DNA of 64,000 nucleotides from Pseudomonadota bacterium (lineage in GTDB: Bacteria; Myxococcota_A; Polyangia; GCA-2747355). This document shows, in pieces, positions 1 through 7,545 of this stretch (within the stretch, counting starts at the first letter, position 1; each line of letters starts with the position of its first letter). Both the position numbers and the translations under genes were made by a program. The DNA lies in assembly GCA_016711215.1 (NCBI GenBank), contig JADJTL010000003.1, positions 1-64,000 of the forward strand. The letters run 5' to 3'. Under the pieces are notes generated by a model. That model was not told the origin of the DNA and made no database searches. It saw only the letters and a program-made list of their open reading frames with translations.

Positions 1-50
1 TCGTCGGCGATCGAGTACTTAGCGCCACAGCTGTCGCAGGTGATCCTCAT
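1..50 (-). CDS. N-terminus of a zinc-ribbon protein (partial, runs off the left edge)
   Basis: Reading leftward from an ATG at 50 gives MRITCDSCGAKYSIAD, an open frame that leaves the window. The CxxC followed by GAKYxI is the first half of the short zinc ribbon (MJ0042/zinc_ribbon_5 type) found at the N-terminus of many myxobacterial proteins, often followed by Gly/Pro-rich linkers and a membrane or TPR part. Only 16 residues are visible, so the function of the full protein cannot be stated. It lies 222 bp downstream of purA on the same strand, behind a hairpin and a candidate promoter. Confidence 0.6.
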   Translation of the reverse strand, partial: MRITCDSCGAKYSIAD

Positions 51-203
51 CGTGTGCCTCGCCGCGCGTCCGGCGGGCCCGCTGGACGCGCCCGCGCCTG
101 ATTCCGAGCGATGCCGGGAGTGCGTCGGAACAGCAGCCGCACCCGGTGAGCCACCACATGGCCCACCGCTCGACCGCCCGAGCACCCGTCGCCCAACCGA
201 AAC

Positions 204-233
204 ATTATAGAAGAGCCGTTCAGCGAAATGCAA
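204..233 (-). promoter_or_regulatory. candidate sigma-70 promoter for the zinc-ribbon gene
   Basis: On the minus strand a perfect TATAAT (209-204) is preceded, 18 bp upstream, by TTGCAT (233-228), a weak -35 match. It points at the gene starting at 50 and would leave a leader of about 150 nt. The -35 sits inside the preceding hairpin. This is a pattern match only. Confidence 0.4.
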
Positions 234-241
234 TTTCGCTG
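221..241 (-). terminator. hairpin terminator after the purH-purA operon
   Basis: CAGCGAAAT and ATTTCGCTG form a perfect 9-bp stem with a 3-nt loop, about 32 nt after the purA stop. It is followed on the minus strand by a mixed pyrimidine tract rather than a clean T-run, so termination may be partial. Confidence 0.5.
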
Positions 242-272
242 CGATAACGTACCTTTCGCACCACTATTCGGC

Positions 273-1562
273 TCACTTCACGGACTCGAAGCCGTGCCGC
301 AGGATCGTCTGATCGCGCTGCGGTCCCAGCGAAAGCAACCCGATGCGCACCCCAACCTCACGCTCGATCAACGCAACCAGCGCGCGCAGTCCAGCCGGAA
401 GCGCGTCATAGTCGCGCACCTCGCGAAGGGAGCCAGTAAAGGGCAGCAAATCCTCGAGGATCGGCTCGCAGTCGGCCAAGTCCTCGGCGTCGACCGGCGG
501 GGTCTCGATTTGCTTGCCCTGCCAGCGGTAGGCGACACAGACCTTTATCTGCTCGATTCCCGCCAAGACATCAGCCTTGGTCAGCGCGAGCCAGTCGAGC
601 CCGCCGACCCGCGCGGCATAGCGCAGCTGGGGCAAATCGAGCCAGCCGCAGCGCCGCGGCCGCCCCGTCGTCGAACCGAACTCTCCCCCCTCCTTGCGCA
701 GGCGCGCCCCGTCGTCGCCGTGCAGCTCGGTAGGAAAGGGGCCCTTGCCCACGCGGGTGATATAGGCCTTGGCAACGCCAACCACCGCCCCAAGGTCGCG
801 CGCCGCCACGCCCGCCCCGGCGATGGCTCCCCCAGCCAGCGTCGTGCTCGAGGTGACGAAGGGATAGGTGCCGTGATCGATGTCCAACAGCACACCCTGG
901 GCGCCTTCGAAGAGGATCTTCCGCCCGTCAGCGACGGCGCGCTGCAAGAACGCCCCGGTGTCCTCGATATAGGGCTCGAGCTGGCGCGCATGCTCGAGGA
1001 CCTGCGGCAGCAACTCGTCGACCGTGAAGCGGGGGCCGCCGAGCAGGGCGAGCTGCCCGTTGACGTGGTCGACCGCCACCGCCAGACGGGCACGCAGGCG
1101 CTCCGGCGCACGCAGGTCACAAACCCGCAGGCCGCGCCGCGCCATCTTATCTTCATACGCGGGTCCGATCCCGCGCTGCGTCGTTCCCAGCGTCTCGGCC
1201 ACACCCTCGCGGCGCCGATCGAGCTCGCGGTGATAAGGGAGCACGAGATGCGCCCGCGCGCTGAGCCGCAGCCCGGCCGGTTCGGGCCGAAGGCCGCTCG
1301 CATCGAGGTCGCTCAGCTCCTGCAGGAGCCCCGCGGGATCGACGACGACCCCGTCGCCGAGCACACAGACCTTGCCGCGGTGCACGACCCCGCTGGGCAA
1401 CAGATGGACGACAATGCGCTTGCCGTCGACGACCAGGGTGTGGCCGGCATTGCTGCCTCCGGCGAAGCGCACGACGATATCGGCGCCCGGCGTCAGCAGA
1501 TCAACGATCTTGCCCTTGCCCTCGTCCCCCCACTGCGCGCCCACCACGGACAAATTACCCAT
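273..1562 (-). CDS. purA: adenylosuccinate synthetase
   Basis: Cytoplasmic enzyme that couples IMP and aspartate with GTP to form adenylosuccinate, the first committed step from IMP to AMP. The N-terminal GAQWGDEGKGKIVD is the IMP/GTP-binding signature; GSNAGHT and the GTTTGRPRRCGW-like stretch near residue 290 are also typical. The length of 429 residues is normal for the family. I chose ATG at 1562 because AGGAG sits 6 nt upstream and the start overlaps the TGA of the preceding methyltransferase as TGATG, a usual sign of translational coupling; a GTG one codon upstream is possible. It is the last gene of the purH-purD-tsaC-methyltransferase-purA run and is followed by a hairpin terminator. 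Confidence 0.96.
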   Translation of the reverse strand: MGNLSVVGAQWGDEGKGKIVDLLTPGADIVVRFAGGSNAGHTLVVDGKRIVVHLLPSGVVHRGKVCVLGDGVVVDPAGLLQELSDLDASGLRPEPAGLRLSARAHLVLPYHRELDRRREGVAETLGTTQRGIGPAYEDKMARRGLRVCDLRAPERLRARLAVAVDHVNGQLALLGGPRFTVDELLPQVLEHARQLEPYIEDTGAFLQRAVADGRKILFEGAQGVLLDIDHGTYPFVTSSTTLAGGAIAGAGVAARDLGAVVGVAKAYITRVGKGPFPTELHGDDGARLRKEGGEFGSTTGRPRRCGWLDLPQLRYAARVGGLDWLALTKADVLAGIEQIKVCVAYRWQGKQIETPPVDAEDLADCEPILEDLLPFTGSLREVRDYDALPAGLRALVALIEREVGVRIGLLSLGPQRDQTILRHGFESVK

Positions 1563-2413
1563 CACAGTCTCCTCGCCCTCCGCGGTCCCAGCGGGACCGT
1601 GTGCTCGTCACCCAGTAGCTGCCGCAATTCGGCGGAGTATACTCCCGGCGCGCAATGCACGACCAGCGGTGGATCCTCGATTCGCCTCGGCCCCGCGTGG
1701 GTGCTCGCGCGGCGTTCGTCCGCACTGGAATCGGCCCGGCGGCGCGCCAAGACCAGCACACGCGTCGCCGACCGCCCGGGCGCGGGCAGCACGATCCGCG
1801 AGCGCAGCGGCTGCAGCCGATGCTCGGGCAACGCGCGCAGGAGTTCGTCCTGGCGCGTCGCCAGGTGGATCAGGGCCAGCGTATCGCCCGGCCGCAAACC
1901 GTCCGCGCTCGCCTGCAGCAGCTCGGCCAAGGTGCAGGTCAGCTCGTGCTTCGCCCCCGCCACCATTGGGTCTGGGCTGAACCGCCCGCTGTTGAGCCGA
2001 AAGAACGGCGGGTTGCAGACCGCGAGCACGCGCGCTGCCGTGGCCCGCGGCCGCCACTGCCCGCTGTCGCGCAGGTCACCCAATAGCACGCGCACGCGAC
2101 CCGCGAGACCGTTGCGCGCGGCATTCTTCGCCGCCAGGCGCGCCAGCGCGGGCTGGCGCTCCACCAGCCGCGAGCGCGACCGCACCCAGCGCCGCGCCAG
2201 GAGCAGTCCGACGACCCCGCAGCCGGCGCCGAGGTCGATCACCAGCGTCGGCGGCTGGGGCACGACAGCCGCGGCGAAATGCGCCAGCAGCAACGCATCG
2301 AGGTTGAAGCGATAGCCGCGCGCCGGCTGGAGCAGGCGCAGCCTGCCGCGCAAAATCGCGTCGTCGGTGAGCCCAGCCTGCGAGGCGTCAGGCGCTGTCG
2401 AGGTCAACGACAC
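1562..2413 (-). CDS. TrmN6/YfiC-like N6-adenine SAM methyltransferase
   Basis: Class I SAM-dependent methyltransferase. It has motif I DLGAGCGVVG near residue 60 and the catalytic NPPF tetrapeptide near residue 135, the hallmark of N6-adenine or glutamine-amide methylation. The N-terminal GRLRLLQPARGYRFNLDALLLAHF is typical of the YfiC/TrmN6 group that methylates A37 of tRNA-Val. That substrate is inferred from family resemblance. The start is GTG. The gene begins inside the last codons of tsaC (26-bp overlap) and ends as TGATG into purA, so it belongs to the purine operon. The last 60 residues are Arg-rich and less conserved in style. Confidence 0.82.
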   Translation of the reverse strand: MSLTSTAPDASQAGLTDDAILRGRLRLLQPARGYRFNLDALLLAHFAAAVVPQPPTLVIDLGAGCGVVGLLLARRWVRSRSRLVERQPALARLAAKNAARNGLAGRVRVLLGDLRDSGQWRPRATAARVLAVCNPPFFRLNSGRFSPDPMVAGAKHELTCTLAELLQASADGLRPGDTLALIHLATRQDELLRALPEHRLQPLRSRIVLPAPGRSATRVLVLARRRADSSADERRASTHAGPRRIEDPPLVVHCAPGVYSAELRQLLGDEHTVPLGPRRARRL

Positions 2414-2996
2414 AACGTCCCTGCCGCAATATCCTTGGCGTGTCGAGCAGCTCGATCAGCGTCGTCGGCAGCTCACCACGGTGCCCGTCATCGAGCACCA
2501 GCGCCACCCCGGGAAGAGCGGCCTCTGCGGCGGACTGCGCCGGCCTTGCACCCGAGCGATTGGCGCTCGTCGCAGTCAGCGGCGCGCCCAGCGCGCGCAC
2601 GAGTTGCTGCGCCACGGGGTCGGCGCTCATCCGCACACCGACGCCGCCGCCGGGGCCAACGACCGCGGCCGGGAGACCGGAGACCGCCGGGAGCACCAGC
2701 GTCAAGGCGCCCGGCCAGTAACGCGCGATGAGCCGCTCGGCCAGCGGCGGCAGCCGCGCGACGAGCTGCGCGAGCATCGCGTGATCAGCCACAATCAGCG
2801 GCAGCGCGTGGTCGGCAGCGCGCCCCTTGACGCGCGCGAGGCGCGCCAGGGCCGTAGCGTCGAGCGCCACCGCGAAGCCGTAGCAGGTCTCCGTGGGAAA
2901 GCCCACCACCGCGCTCTCGTCACGCAGATAGCGCGCGGCCCGCGCAATGGTCGTCGCGTCGGCCGCGCATACCTCGGCCGCCCGATCGTCGTGCAT
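2388..2996 (-). CDS. tsaC: L-threonylcarbamoyladenylate synthase (Sua5/YrdC/YciO family)
   Basis: Single YrdC domain of 202 residues. FPTETCYGF near the N-terminus is the family signature (P-T-E-T-x-Y-G-L/F). LTLVLPA, VGVRMSADPVAQQLV and TSANRSG follow in the expected order. The family makes threonylcarbamoyl-AMP from Thr, bicarbonate and ATP for the t6A37 tRNA modification. The longer Sua5 C-terminal domain is absent. I chose ATG at 2996; a TTG at 3005 is the alternative. It sits 19 bp after purD and overlaps the next gene by 26 bp. Confidence 0.87.
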   Translation of the reverse strand: MHDDRAAEVCAADATTIARAARYLRDESAVVGFPTETCYGFAVALDATALARLARVKGRAADHALPLIVADHAMLAQLVARLPPLAERLIARYWPGALTLVLPAVSGLPAAVVGPGGGVGVRMSADPVAQQLVRALGAPLTATSANRSGARPAQSAAEAALPGVALVLDDGHRGELPTTLIELLDTPRILRQGRCVVDLDSA

Positions 2997-3015
2997 CAAG
3001 CCCAACGCCTCGCGC

Positions 3016-4293
3016 TCAGCGCCGGCCCAAGGCGCGATGACCTATGTCGCGCCTGTAGTGCAGGCCCTTGCCGTCGATCGCGTTCACCGCGGCGTAGGCG
3101 CGCTGCTGCGCGGCCGCCACATCCTCGCCGAGCGCCGTCACGCCCAGCACGCGACCGCCGGCGGTGACCAACCTGCCCTGCGCATCCCGCGCCGTCCCGG
3201 CGTGGAAGACCACCACGTCGCTGAGCGCCTCGGCCGGCTCGAGGTCGGCGATCGGCTGGCCCTTGGCGTAGGCGCCCGGATAGCCCTCTGCCGTCAGCAC
3301 GACACAAAGCGCCGCGCGAGCATCCCACTGCATCGGAGCCGGCGGCAGCTCACCGCGTGCCGCGCCATGGAGGTAGGGCAGGAGGTCATCACTGCAACGC
3401 AGCATCAGCGACTGCGTCTCGGGATCGCCGAAGCGGCAGTTGAACTCGAGCACATAGGGCTCGCCTTCCACGATCATCAACCCGGCATAGAGCACCCCGC
3501 GATAGGGGTTGCCCTGCGCAGCCATACCGCGCACCACCGGCAGCAATATCTCCTGCTCAACGCGCCGCTGCAGCTCAGGCCCCAGCACTGGCGCCGGCGA
3601 GTAGGCGCCCATGCCGCCGGTGTTCGGCCCCTCGTCGCCGTCGAGCACGGCCTTGTGATCCTGGCAGCTCGGCAGCGCCAAGATGCGCTCGCCATCGCAG
3701 AGCGCCAGCACCGAGACCTCCTCGCCCCGCAAGCGCTCTTCAATCAAGATGCGTCGACCGGCCGATCCGAGCACCGCGCGCTCGAGAAAGCCCTCCGCCG
3801 CCCGGCAGGCCTGATCCGCGTCCGCCGCCACGACGACGCCCTTACCGGCGGCCAATCCGTCGGCTTTGACCACCCGTGCCTCCGGATGCGCGGTGATGTA
3901 CGCCCGCGCCTCGGCGAGCTGCTCACAGACGGCAAAGGGCGCCGTGCGCAGACCGCAGCGCTCCATCACCTGCTTGGCAAAGATCTTCGATCCCTCCAAT
4001 TGAGCCGCAGCCGGACTTGGCCCGAAGACGAGCAGTCCACGCGACGCGAAGACCGCCTGAAGACCGGCGCAGAGCGGCACCTCCGGCCCAACGACCGTCA
4101 GATCGATCGACTCACGCGCAGCGAAATCAGCGAGCCCTGTCAGGTCATCGGCAGCAATCGGAACGTTCGTCGCGCAGCGCTCGCTGCCGGGATTGCCCGG
4201 CGCGCAATAGAGCCGCGTCAGCAGCGGACTGCGCGCAAGTCGCCAGCACAGCGCGTGCTCGCGGCCCCCTCCCCCAACGACAAGTACCTTCAC
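3016..4293 (-). CDS. purD: phosphoribosylamine-glycine ligase (GAR synthetase)
   Basis: ATP-grasp enzyme of step 2 of de novo purine synthesis (5-phosphoribosylamine plus glycine to GAR). MKVLVVGGGGREHAL is the classic PurD N-terminus. GPEVPLCAGL, the ATP-grasp KADGLAAGKGVVVA, LRGEEVSVLALCDG and the metal-site stretch VLEFNCRFGDPETQ are all present. The length of 425 is normal. It follows purH by 27 bp on the same strand. Confidence 0.97.
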   Translation of the reverse strand: MKVLVVGGGGREHALCWRLARSPLLTRLYCAPGNPGSERCATNVPIAADDLTGLADFAARESIDLTVVGPEVPLCAGLQAVFASRGLLVFGPSPAAAQLEGSKIFAKQVMERCGLRTAPFAVCEQLAEARAYITAHPEARVVKADGLAAGKGVVVAADADQACRAAEGFLERAVLGSAGRRILIEERLRGEEVSVLALCDGERILALPSCQDHKAVLDGDEGPNTGGMGAYSPAPVLGPELQRRVEQEILLPVVRGMAAQGNPYRGVLYAGLMIVEGEPYVLEFNCRFGDPETQSLMLRCSDDLLPYLHGAARGELPPAPMQWDARAALCVVLTAEGYPGAYAKGQPIADLEPAEALSDVVVFHAGTARDAQGRLVTAGGRVLGVTALGEDVAAAQQRAYAAVNAIDGKGLHYRRDIGHRALGRR

Positions 4294-4320
4294 GCCGTCT
4301 CCTCCCGGCCGACCCGGAGC

Positions 4321-5880
4321 TCAGTGCCGAAAATGCCGCACGCCGGTGCAGAGCAACACCAGCCCGTGCTCATTGGCCGCGGCGATGACTTCCTCGTCAC
4401 GCAGCGAGCCTCCCGGCTGAACCACCGCGGCGACGCCGGCGGCCGCCGCGCGGTCGATCCCATCGCGGAAGGGGAAGAATGCGTCCGATGCCAGCGCGCA
4501 ACCCTCGAGCGGCAAACGCGCCTTGTGCACGGCGAGCTCCACCGAGTCGACCCGCGACATCTGGCCCGCACCGACGCCGAGCAGCTGACCGTCCTTGACC
4601 AAGACGATCGCGTTGCTCTTGACGTGCTTGGCAATCACCCAGCCGAGCTGCAAATCGGCGAGCTGCTGCGCACTCGCGGCGCGCTGGCTGCGCTGCGCGG
4701 CGGCCGCCAACGACTCCAGGGCCTGGTCGTCGTCCTGCAGCAGCAGACCACCGAGCGCGCTGCGCCAGCGCCCCGCCGCAGGTCCCGCCGCGGACCGCGC
4801 CCGCGCCCGCAGCAGGCGGACCTTCTTCTTCTTGCCGAGCAGCGCGAGGGCCTCATCACTGAAGGCCGGGGCGATCACGGCCTCGAGGAAAAGCTCATTG
4901 AGCTGGAGCGCCAGCGCCTCATCGACCGCCTCGTTGCAGCCGACGATGCCACCGAACGCACTCGCGGGATCCGTCGCGAGCGCGCGCTGGAAGGCCTCCG
5001 CGACGGCGCCCGGGGCCGCCGTCGCCGCACCGCAGGGGTTCGTGTGCTTGACGATGCAGACGCCGCAGCGTGGGAGCTCGGCCGCGAGGCTCCAGGCCGC
5101 ATCCGCGTCGAGCAGGTTGTTGTAGCTCAGCTCCTTGCCCTGAAGCTGCTGGTAGGGCAGGACCGGCCGCGGGTCGATGGCGCTCGCAGGCAGATAGAAC
5201 GCCGCCGCCTGATGCGGGTTCTCCCCGTAGCGCAGCGCCTGCGCGCGCCGCAACTGAACCGACAGCACCTCTGGCCAACCCGGCTCCGGCGCCGTCGCCC
5301 GCTGCAGATAGTTGCTGATCGCAGCGTCGTAGGCGGCCGTATAGCCGAAGGCGCGGGTCGCTAACCGCTGGCGCAGGAGCGCTCCCACCTCGCCGTCGCT
5401 TGCGTCCAGCTCGGCAAGCAGCGGCACGTAATCCTCCGCGTCGACCACCACCGCCACGCGCTCGTGGTTTTTCGCCGCCGCTCGAATGAGCGAGGGGCCA
5501 CCGATGTCGATCTGCTCGATGGCCTCGGCCAGCGTCGTCTCGGCGCGCGCCACAGTCTGCTCGAAGGGGTAGAGGTTGACGACGACCAGGTCGATCCGCG
5601 CCATCCCGTGCTCGGCGCATTGCCGATCGTGCTCGGCGGTCGCTCGCGCCAGGATCCCGCCGAAGATCTTGGGGTGAAGGGTCTTGACGCGCCCGTCGAG
5701 GACCTCGGGCGCACCCGTGTAGTCGGAGACCGCGGTTACCGGCACCTCGTGCTGGCGCAGCAGCGCCGCGGTCCCGCCCGAGGAAATGAGCTCCACCCCA
5801 CGCCGCCGCAGGGCCCGCGCGAAGTCGACCAACCCGCTCTTGTCGGAGACGCTGAGCAGCGCCCGCTCGATTCGCGCCAT
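4321..5880 (-). CDS. purH: bifunctional AICAR transformylase / IMP cyclohydrolase
   Basis: Catalyses the last two steps to IMP. The N-terminal MGS-like cyclohydrolase domain has LLSVSDKSGLVDFARAL, the phosphate-binding SSGGTAALL and GGILAR. The C-terminal transformylase has LRYGENPHQ, KELSYNNLLD and the catalytic KHTNPCGAA. The 519-residue length is normal. Between the two AICAR motifs there is a basic stretch (LLGKKKKVRLLRARARSAAG), a common variable loop. It is the first gene of the operon, so a promoter should lie upstream of 5880; I see a purine-rich leader (GGAGGAGGGTGCACC) that acts as the ribosome-binding site but no convincing -10. Confidence 0.96.
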   Translation of the reverse strand: MARIERALLSVSDKSGLVDFARALRRRGVELISSGGTAALLRQHEVPVTAVSDYTGAPEVLDGRVKTLHPKIFGGILARATAEHDRQCAEHGMARIDLVVVNLYPFEQTVARAETTLAEAIEQIDIGGPSLIRAAAKNHERVAVVVDAEDYVPLLAELDASDGEVGALLRQRLATRAFGYTAAYDAAISNYLQRATAPEPGWPEVLSVQLRRAQALRYGENPHQAAAFYLPASAIDPRPVLPYQQLQGKELSYNNLLDADAAWSLAAELPRCGVCIVKHTNPCGAATAAPGAVAEAFQRALATDPASAFGGIVGCNEAVDEALALQLNELFLEAVIAPAFSDEALALLGKKKKVRLLRARARSAAGPAAGRWRSALGGLLLQDDDQALESLAAAAQRSQRAASAQQLADLQLGWVIAKHVKSNAIVLVKDGQLLGVGAGQMSRVDSVELAVHKARLPLEGCALASDAFFPFRDGIDRAAAAGVAAVVQPGGSLRDEEVIAAANEHGLVLLCTGVRHFRH

Positions 5881-6016
5881 GGTGCACCCTCCTCCCCGCC
5901 TCGCCTCTTGCGGGGGTGCAACCTAGCAACGCGCTTCCGACGGGGTCAAGCGCCAGCGCGCCGGGGTCGAGGCAGGGCGCCGCGGCCCGCGACGGCGTCG
6001 CTGTGGCGTCATGGCG

Positions 6017-6586
6017 TCAGCGCCGGCAAGGGGCTGCGGGCGTCGCGGGGCAGGCGGCCGAGGCATGCCTAACCGGGGGCGATGTCCCCTCCTCGGCGCT
6101 CATCTTCAGCTTGAGCAGGCCTCGGACCTCGACCTGGCGGATGCGCTCGCGCGTCAGGTTCATGATCTCGCCGACATCCTCGAGCGTGATCCCGCCGCGA
6201 CCCGCGATGTCGAGCGCGCAGCTATCCTGCATCTCCCAGACATCGATGTGCGGGAAGTTGAGCTTGATCGATCCCGTCTCGGGATTGACGTCGAGGTAGA
6301 GGTGATACTTGCAGCTGACGTAGGCGCAGGGGCGCTCCGCGCCTGCGCACTCGCCGCGGGTCAGCGGCTTCGAGTAGTCCATGAAGGGCAGCAGCAGCGC
6401 GCCCTGCTTGACCTCCTCGCGAGTCAGCCGCCGCATCGCGATCGTCTTGCTGCGCGGCCGGTCGCGCCGCCGCCGGCGCCGCAGCTTGCGACTGACCTCG
6501 GCCACGTCCTCGCCCTCACCTTCCGGCTCGCCGGTGTCCTCCTCGTCAGCGACGGGATCGAGCTTGAGTTGGCTCTCGGGATCCAT
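6017..6586 (-). CDS. sigma-70 region-4-like HTH DNA-binding protein
   Basis: The first ~75 residues are acidic then strongly basic (RKLRRRRRRDRPRSKTIA). The middle has a Cys-containing patch (ECAGAERPCAYVSCKYHLYLD). The C-terminal part TLEDVGEIMNLTRERIRQVEVRGLLKLK reproduces the region 4.2 helix-turn-helix of primary sigma factors. Region 2 and the rest of a sigma factor are missing, so it is not a complete sigma factor; it could bind -35 elements or act as an anti-sigma or co-regulator (inference). I chose ATG at 6586 because GAGGAGG lies 5 nt upstream; an in-frame start at 6637 gives 17 extra residues. The 3' end runs into a Pro/Ala tail. Confidence 0.72.
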   Translation of the reverse strand: MDPESQLKLDPVADEEDTGEPEGEGEDVAEVSRKLRRRRRRDRPRSKTIAMRRLTREEVKQGALLLPFMDYSKPLTRGECAGAERPCAYVSCKYHLYLDVNPETGSIKLNFPHIDVWEMQDSCALDIAGRGGITLEDVGEIMNLTRERIRQVEVRGLLKLKMSAEEGTSPPVRHASAACPATPAAPCRR

Positions 6587-6649
6587 GCAAACCTCCTCGG
6601 CACCACTGGCCATCGACGCAACCTTGAACGACACCACGGCCTCACGGCC

Positions 6650-7279
6650 CTAGCGATCCGCGAACACCCCGGCCTGCGCACCTCGCCCCTCTTGGTCAGC
6701 GAGCGTGACTCGGCCTTCGATCTGCATCAGCTGCCGCATCAGGTCGGCCGCCGTACGCCGCGCAGCGTGCACGTCCCGGCTCAGATCCCGACGGAGCGAC
6801 AAATCGAGCTGCGGTCGAACGATCTCGCGCTCGAACGCGTCGAGCAGCTCGTCGAGCGCCGACTCGACGCTGTCGATGCGCTGCTTGAAACCGGCCAGGC
6901 GCGACTGGATCTGCTCAATCGTCAGGCTCTGAGCCATCAGATGCTTGATCCCGTTGATGCGCCGCACGGTGGCGCAGGGATAGACGCCGTGCGAACCACG
7001 GTGCTTTCCCTTGGTCCCCACGCGGCGGCTGCGCGGCAGCAGCCCGAGCTGCACGTACTTGCGGAAGGTCGCTTCGGAGAGCCGCAGACCCCGCGCCTGA
7101 CAGATGCCGATGATCTGCGCCGAGCTGAGCCCCTGCGGGTGCGCCCGCTCGATCTCGATCAGATCGCGCTCGCTCAGCAAGGAGTCGCGCAGCAGCTCGC
7201 TCACCGTCCGACGGCCCTTCTGCTTGGCCCGGTCTCGTACGCACGGCAGCGCAGCATCGCGAACCCGCCTCCGCATCAT
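6650..7279 (-). CDS. MerR-family transcriptional regulator
   Basis: A DNA-binding domain near residues 45-115 has the MerR layout: SSAQIIGICQARGLRLSEATFRKYVQLGLLPRSRRVGTKGKHRGSHGVYP is an HTH plus wing. A long predicted coiled-coil dimerisation helix follows (IEQIQSRLAGFKQRIDSVESALDELLDAF). There is no Cys-rich metal loop, so it is not an obvious metal sensor. Two tandem Met codons at 7279/7276 start the gene and lie inside a perfect inverted repeat, suggesting negative autoregulation. It sits 63 bp upstream of the sigma-4-like gene on the same strand and may be co-transcribed with it. Confidence 0.78.
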   Translation of the reverse strand: MMRRRVRDAALPCVRDRAKQKGRRTVSELLRDSLLSERDLIEIERAHPQGLSSAQIIGICQARGLRLSEATFRKYVQLGLLPRSRRVGTKGKHRGSHGVYPCATVRRINGIKHLMAQSLTIEQIQSRLAGFKQRIDSVESALDELLDAFEREIVRPQLDLSLRRDLSRDVHAARRTAADLMRQLMQIEGRVTLADQEGRGAQAGVFADR

Positions 7280-7306
7280 CTATTCAGTGGAGTCTACTGA
7301 ATAGAT
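7278..7306. promoter_or_regulatory. palindromic operator overlapping the merR start
   Basis: ATCTATTCAGT (7278-7288) and ACTGAATAGAT (7296-7306) are perfect 11-bp inverted arms separated by 7 nt. The same half-site ACTGAATAGAT recurs at 7352-7362. The palindrome starts on the first codon of the MerR-type gene, where a bound dimer would block transcription or translation start. The low GC of this patch stands out in a very GC-rich window. Confidence 0.6.
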
Positions 7307-7545
7307 GCTACTGAAAGGAAGATACTGATTGGTAGGCGCTGAATGTATTCCACTGAATAGATCACGGTCAAACAAATTCACCGGCAGGGTTCGGCTCCGA
7401 CGGAATAGACGGCTCTCTTGGGGTGTTCGCTGCCGCCGCCCCTTTGCCTGGTCAGCTCTGCAGGGTGGGCGCGCGGATCCTCAGCCACAGGGCCCACAAG
7501 GCCCCGTGGGCGCTGCGCACAGCAGGGCTGGAGCGAAAGCGAGGA

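Noticed and set aside
228..2315. Long plus-strand frame of 695 codons
   Set aside because: It is antisense to purA and the methyltransferase, has no recognisable domain and is Arg/Pro/Ala-rich, the usual shadow in high-GC DNA.
4800..4870. Basic insert in purH as a frameshift
   Set aside because: The frame stays open and resumes transformylase sequence on both sides, so it is a variable loop rather than a break.
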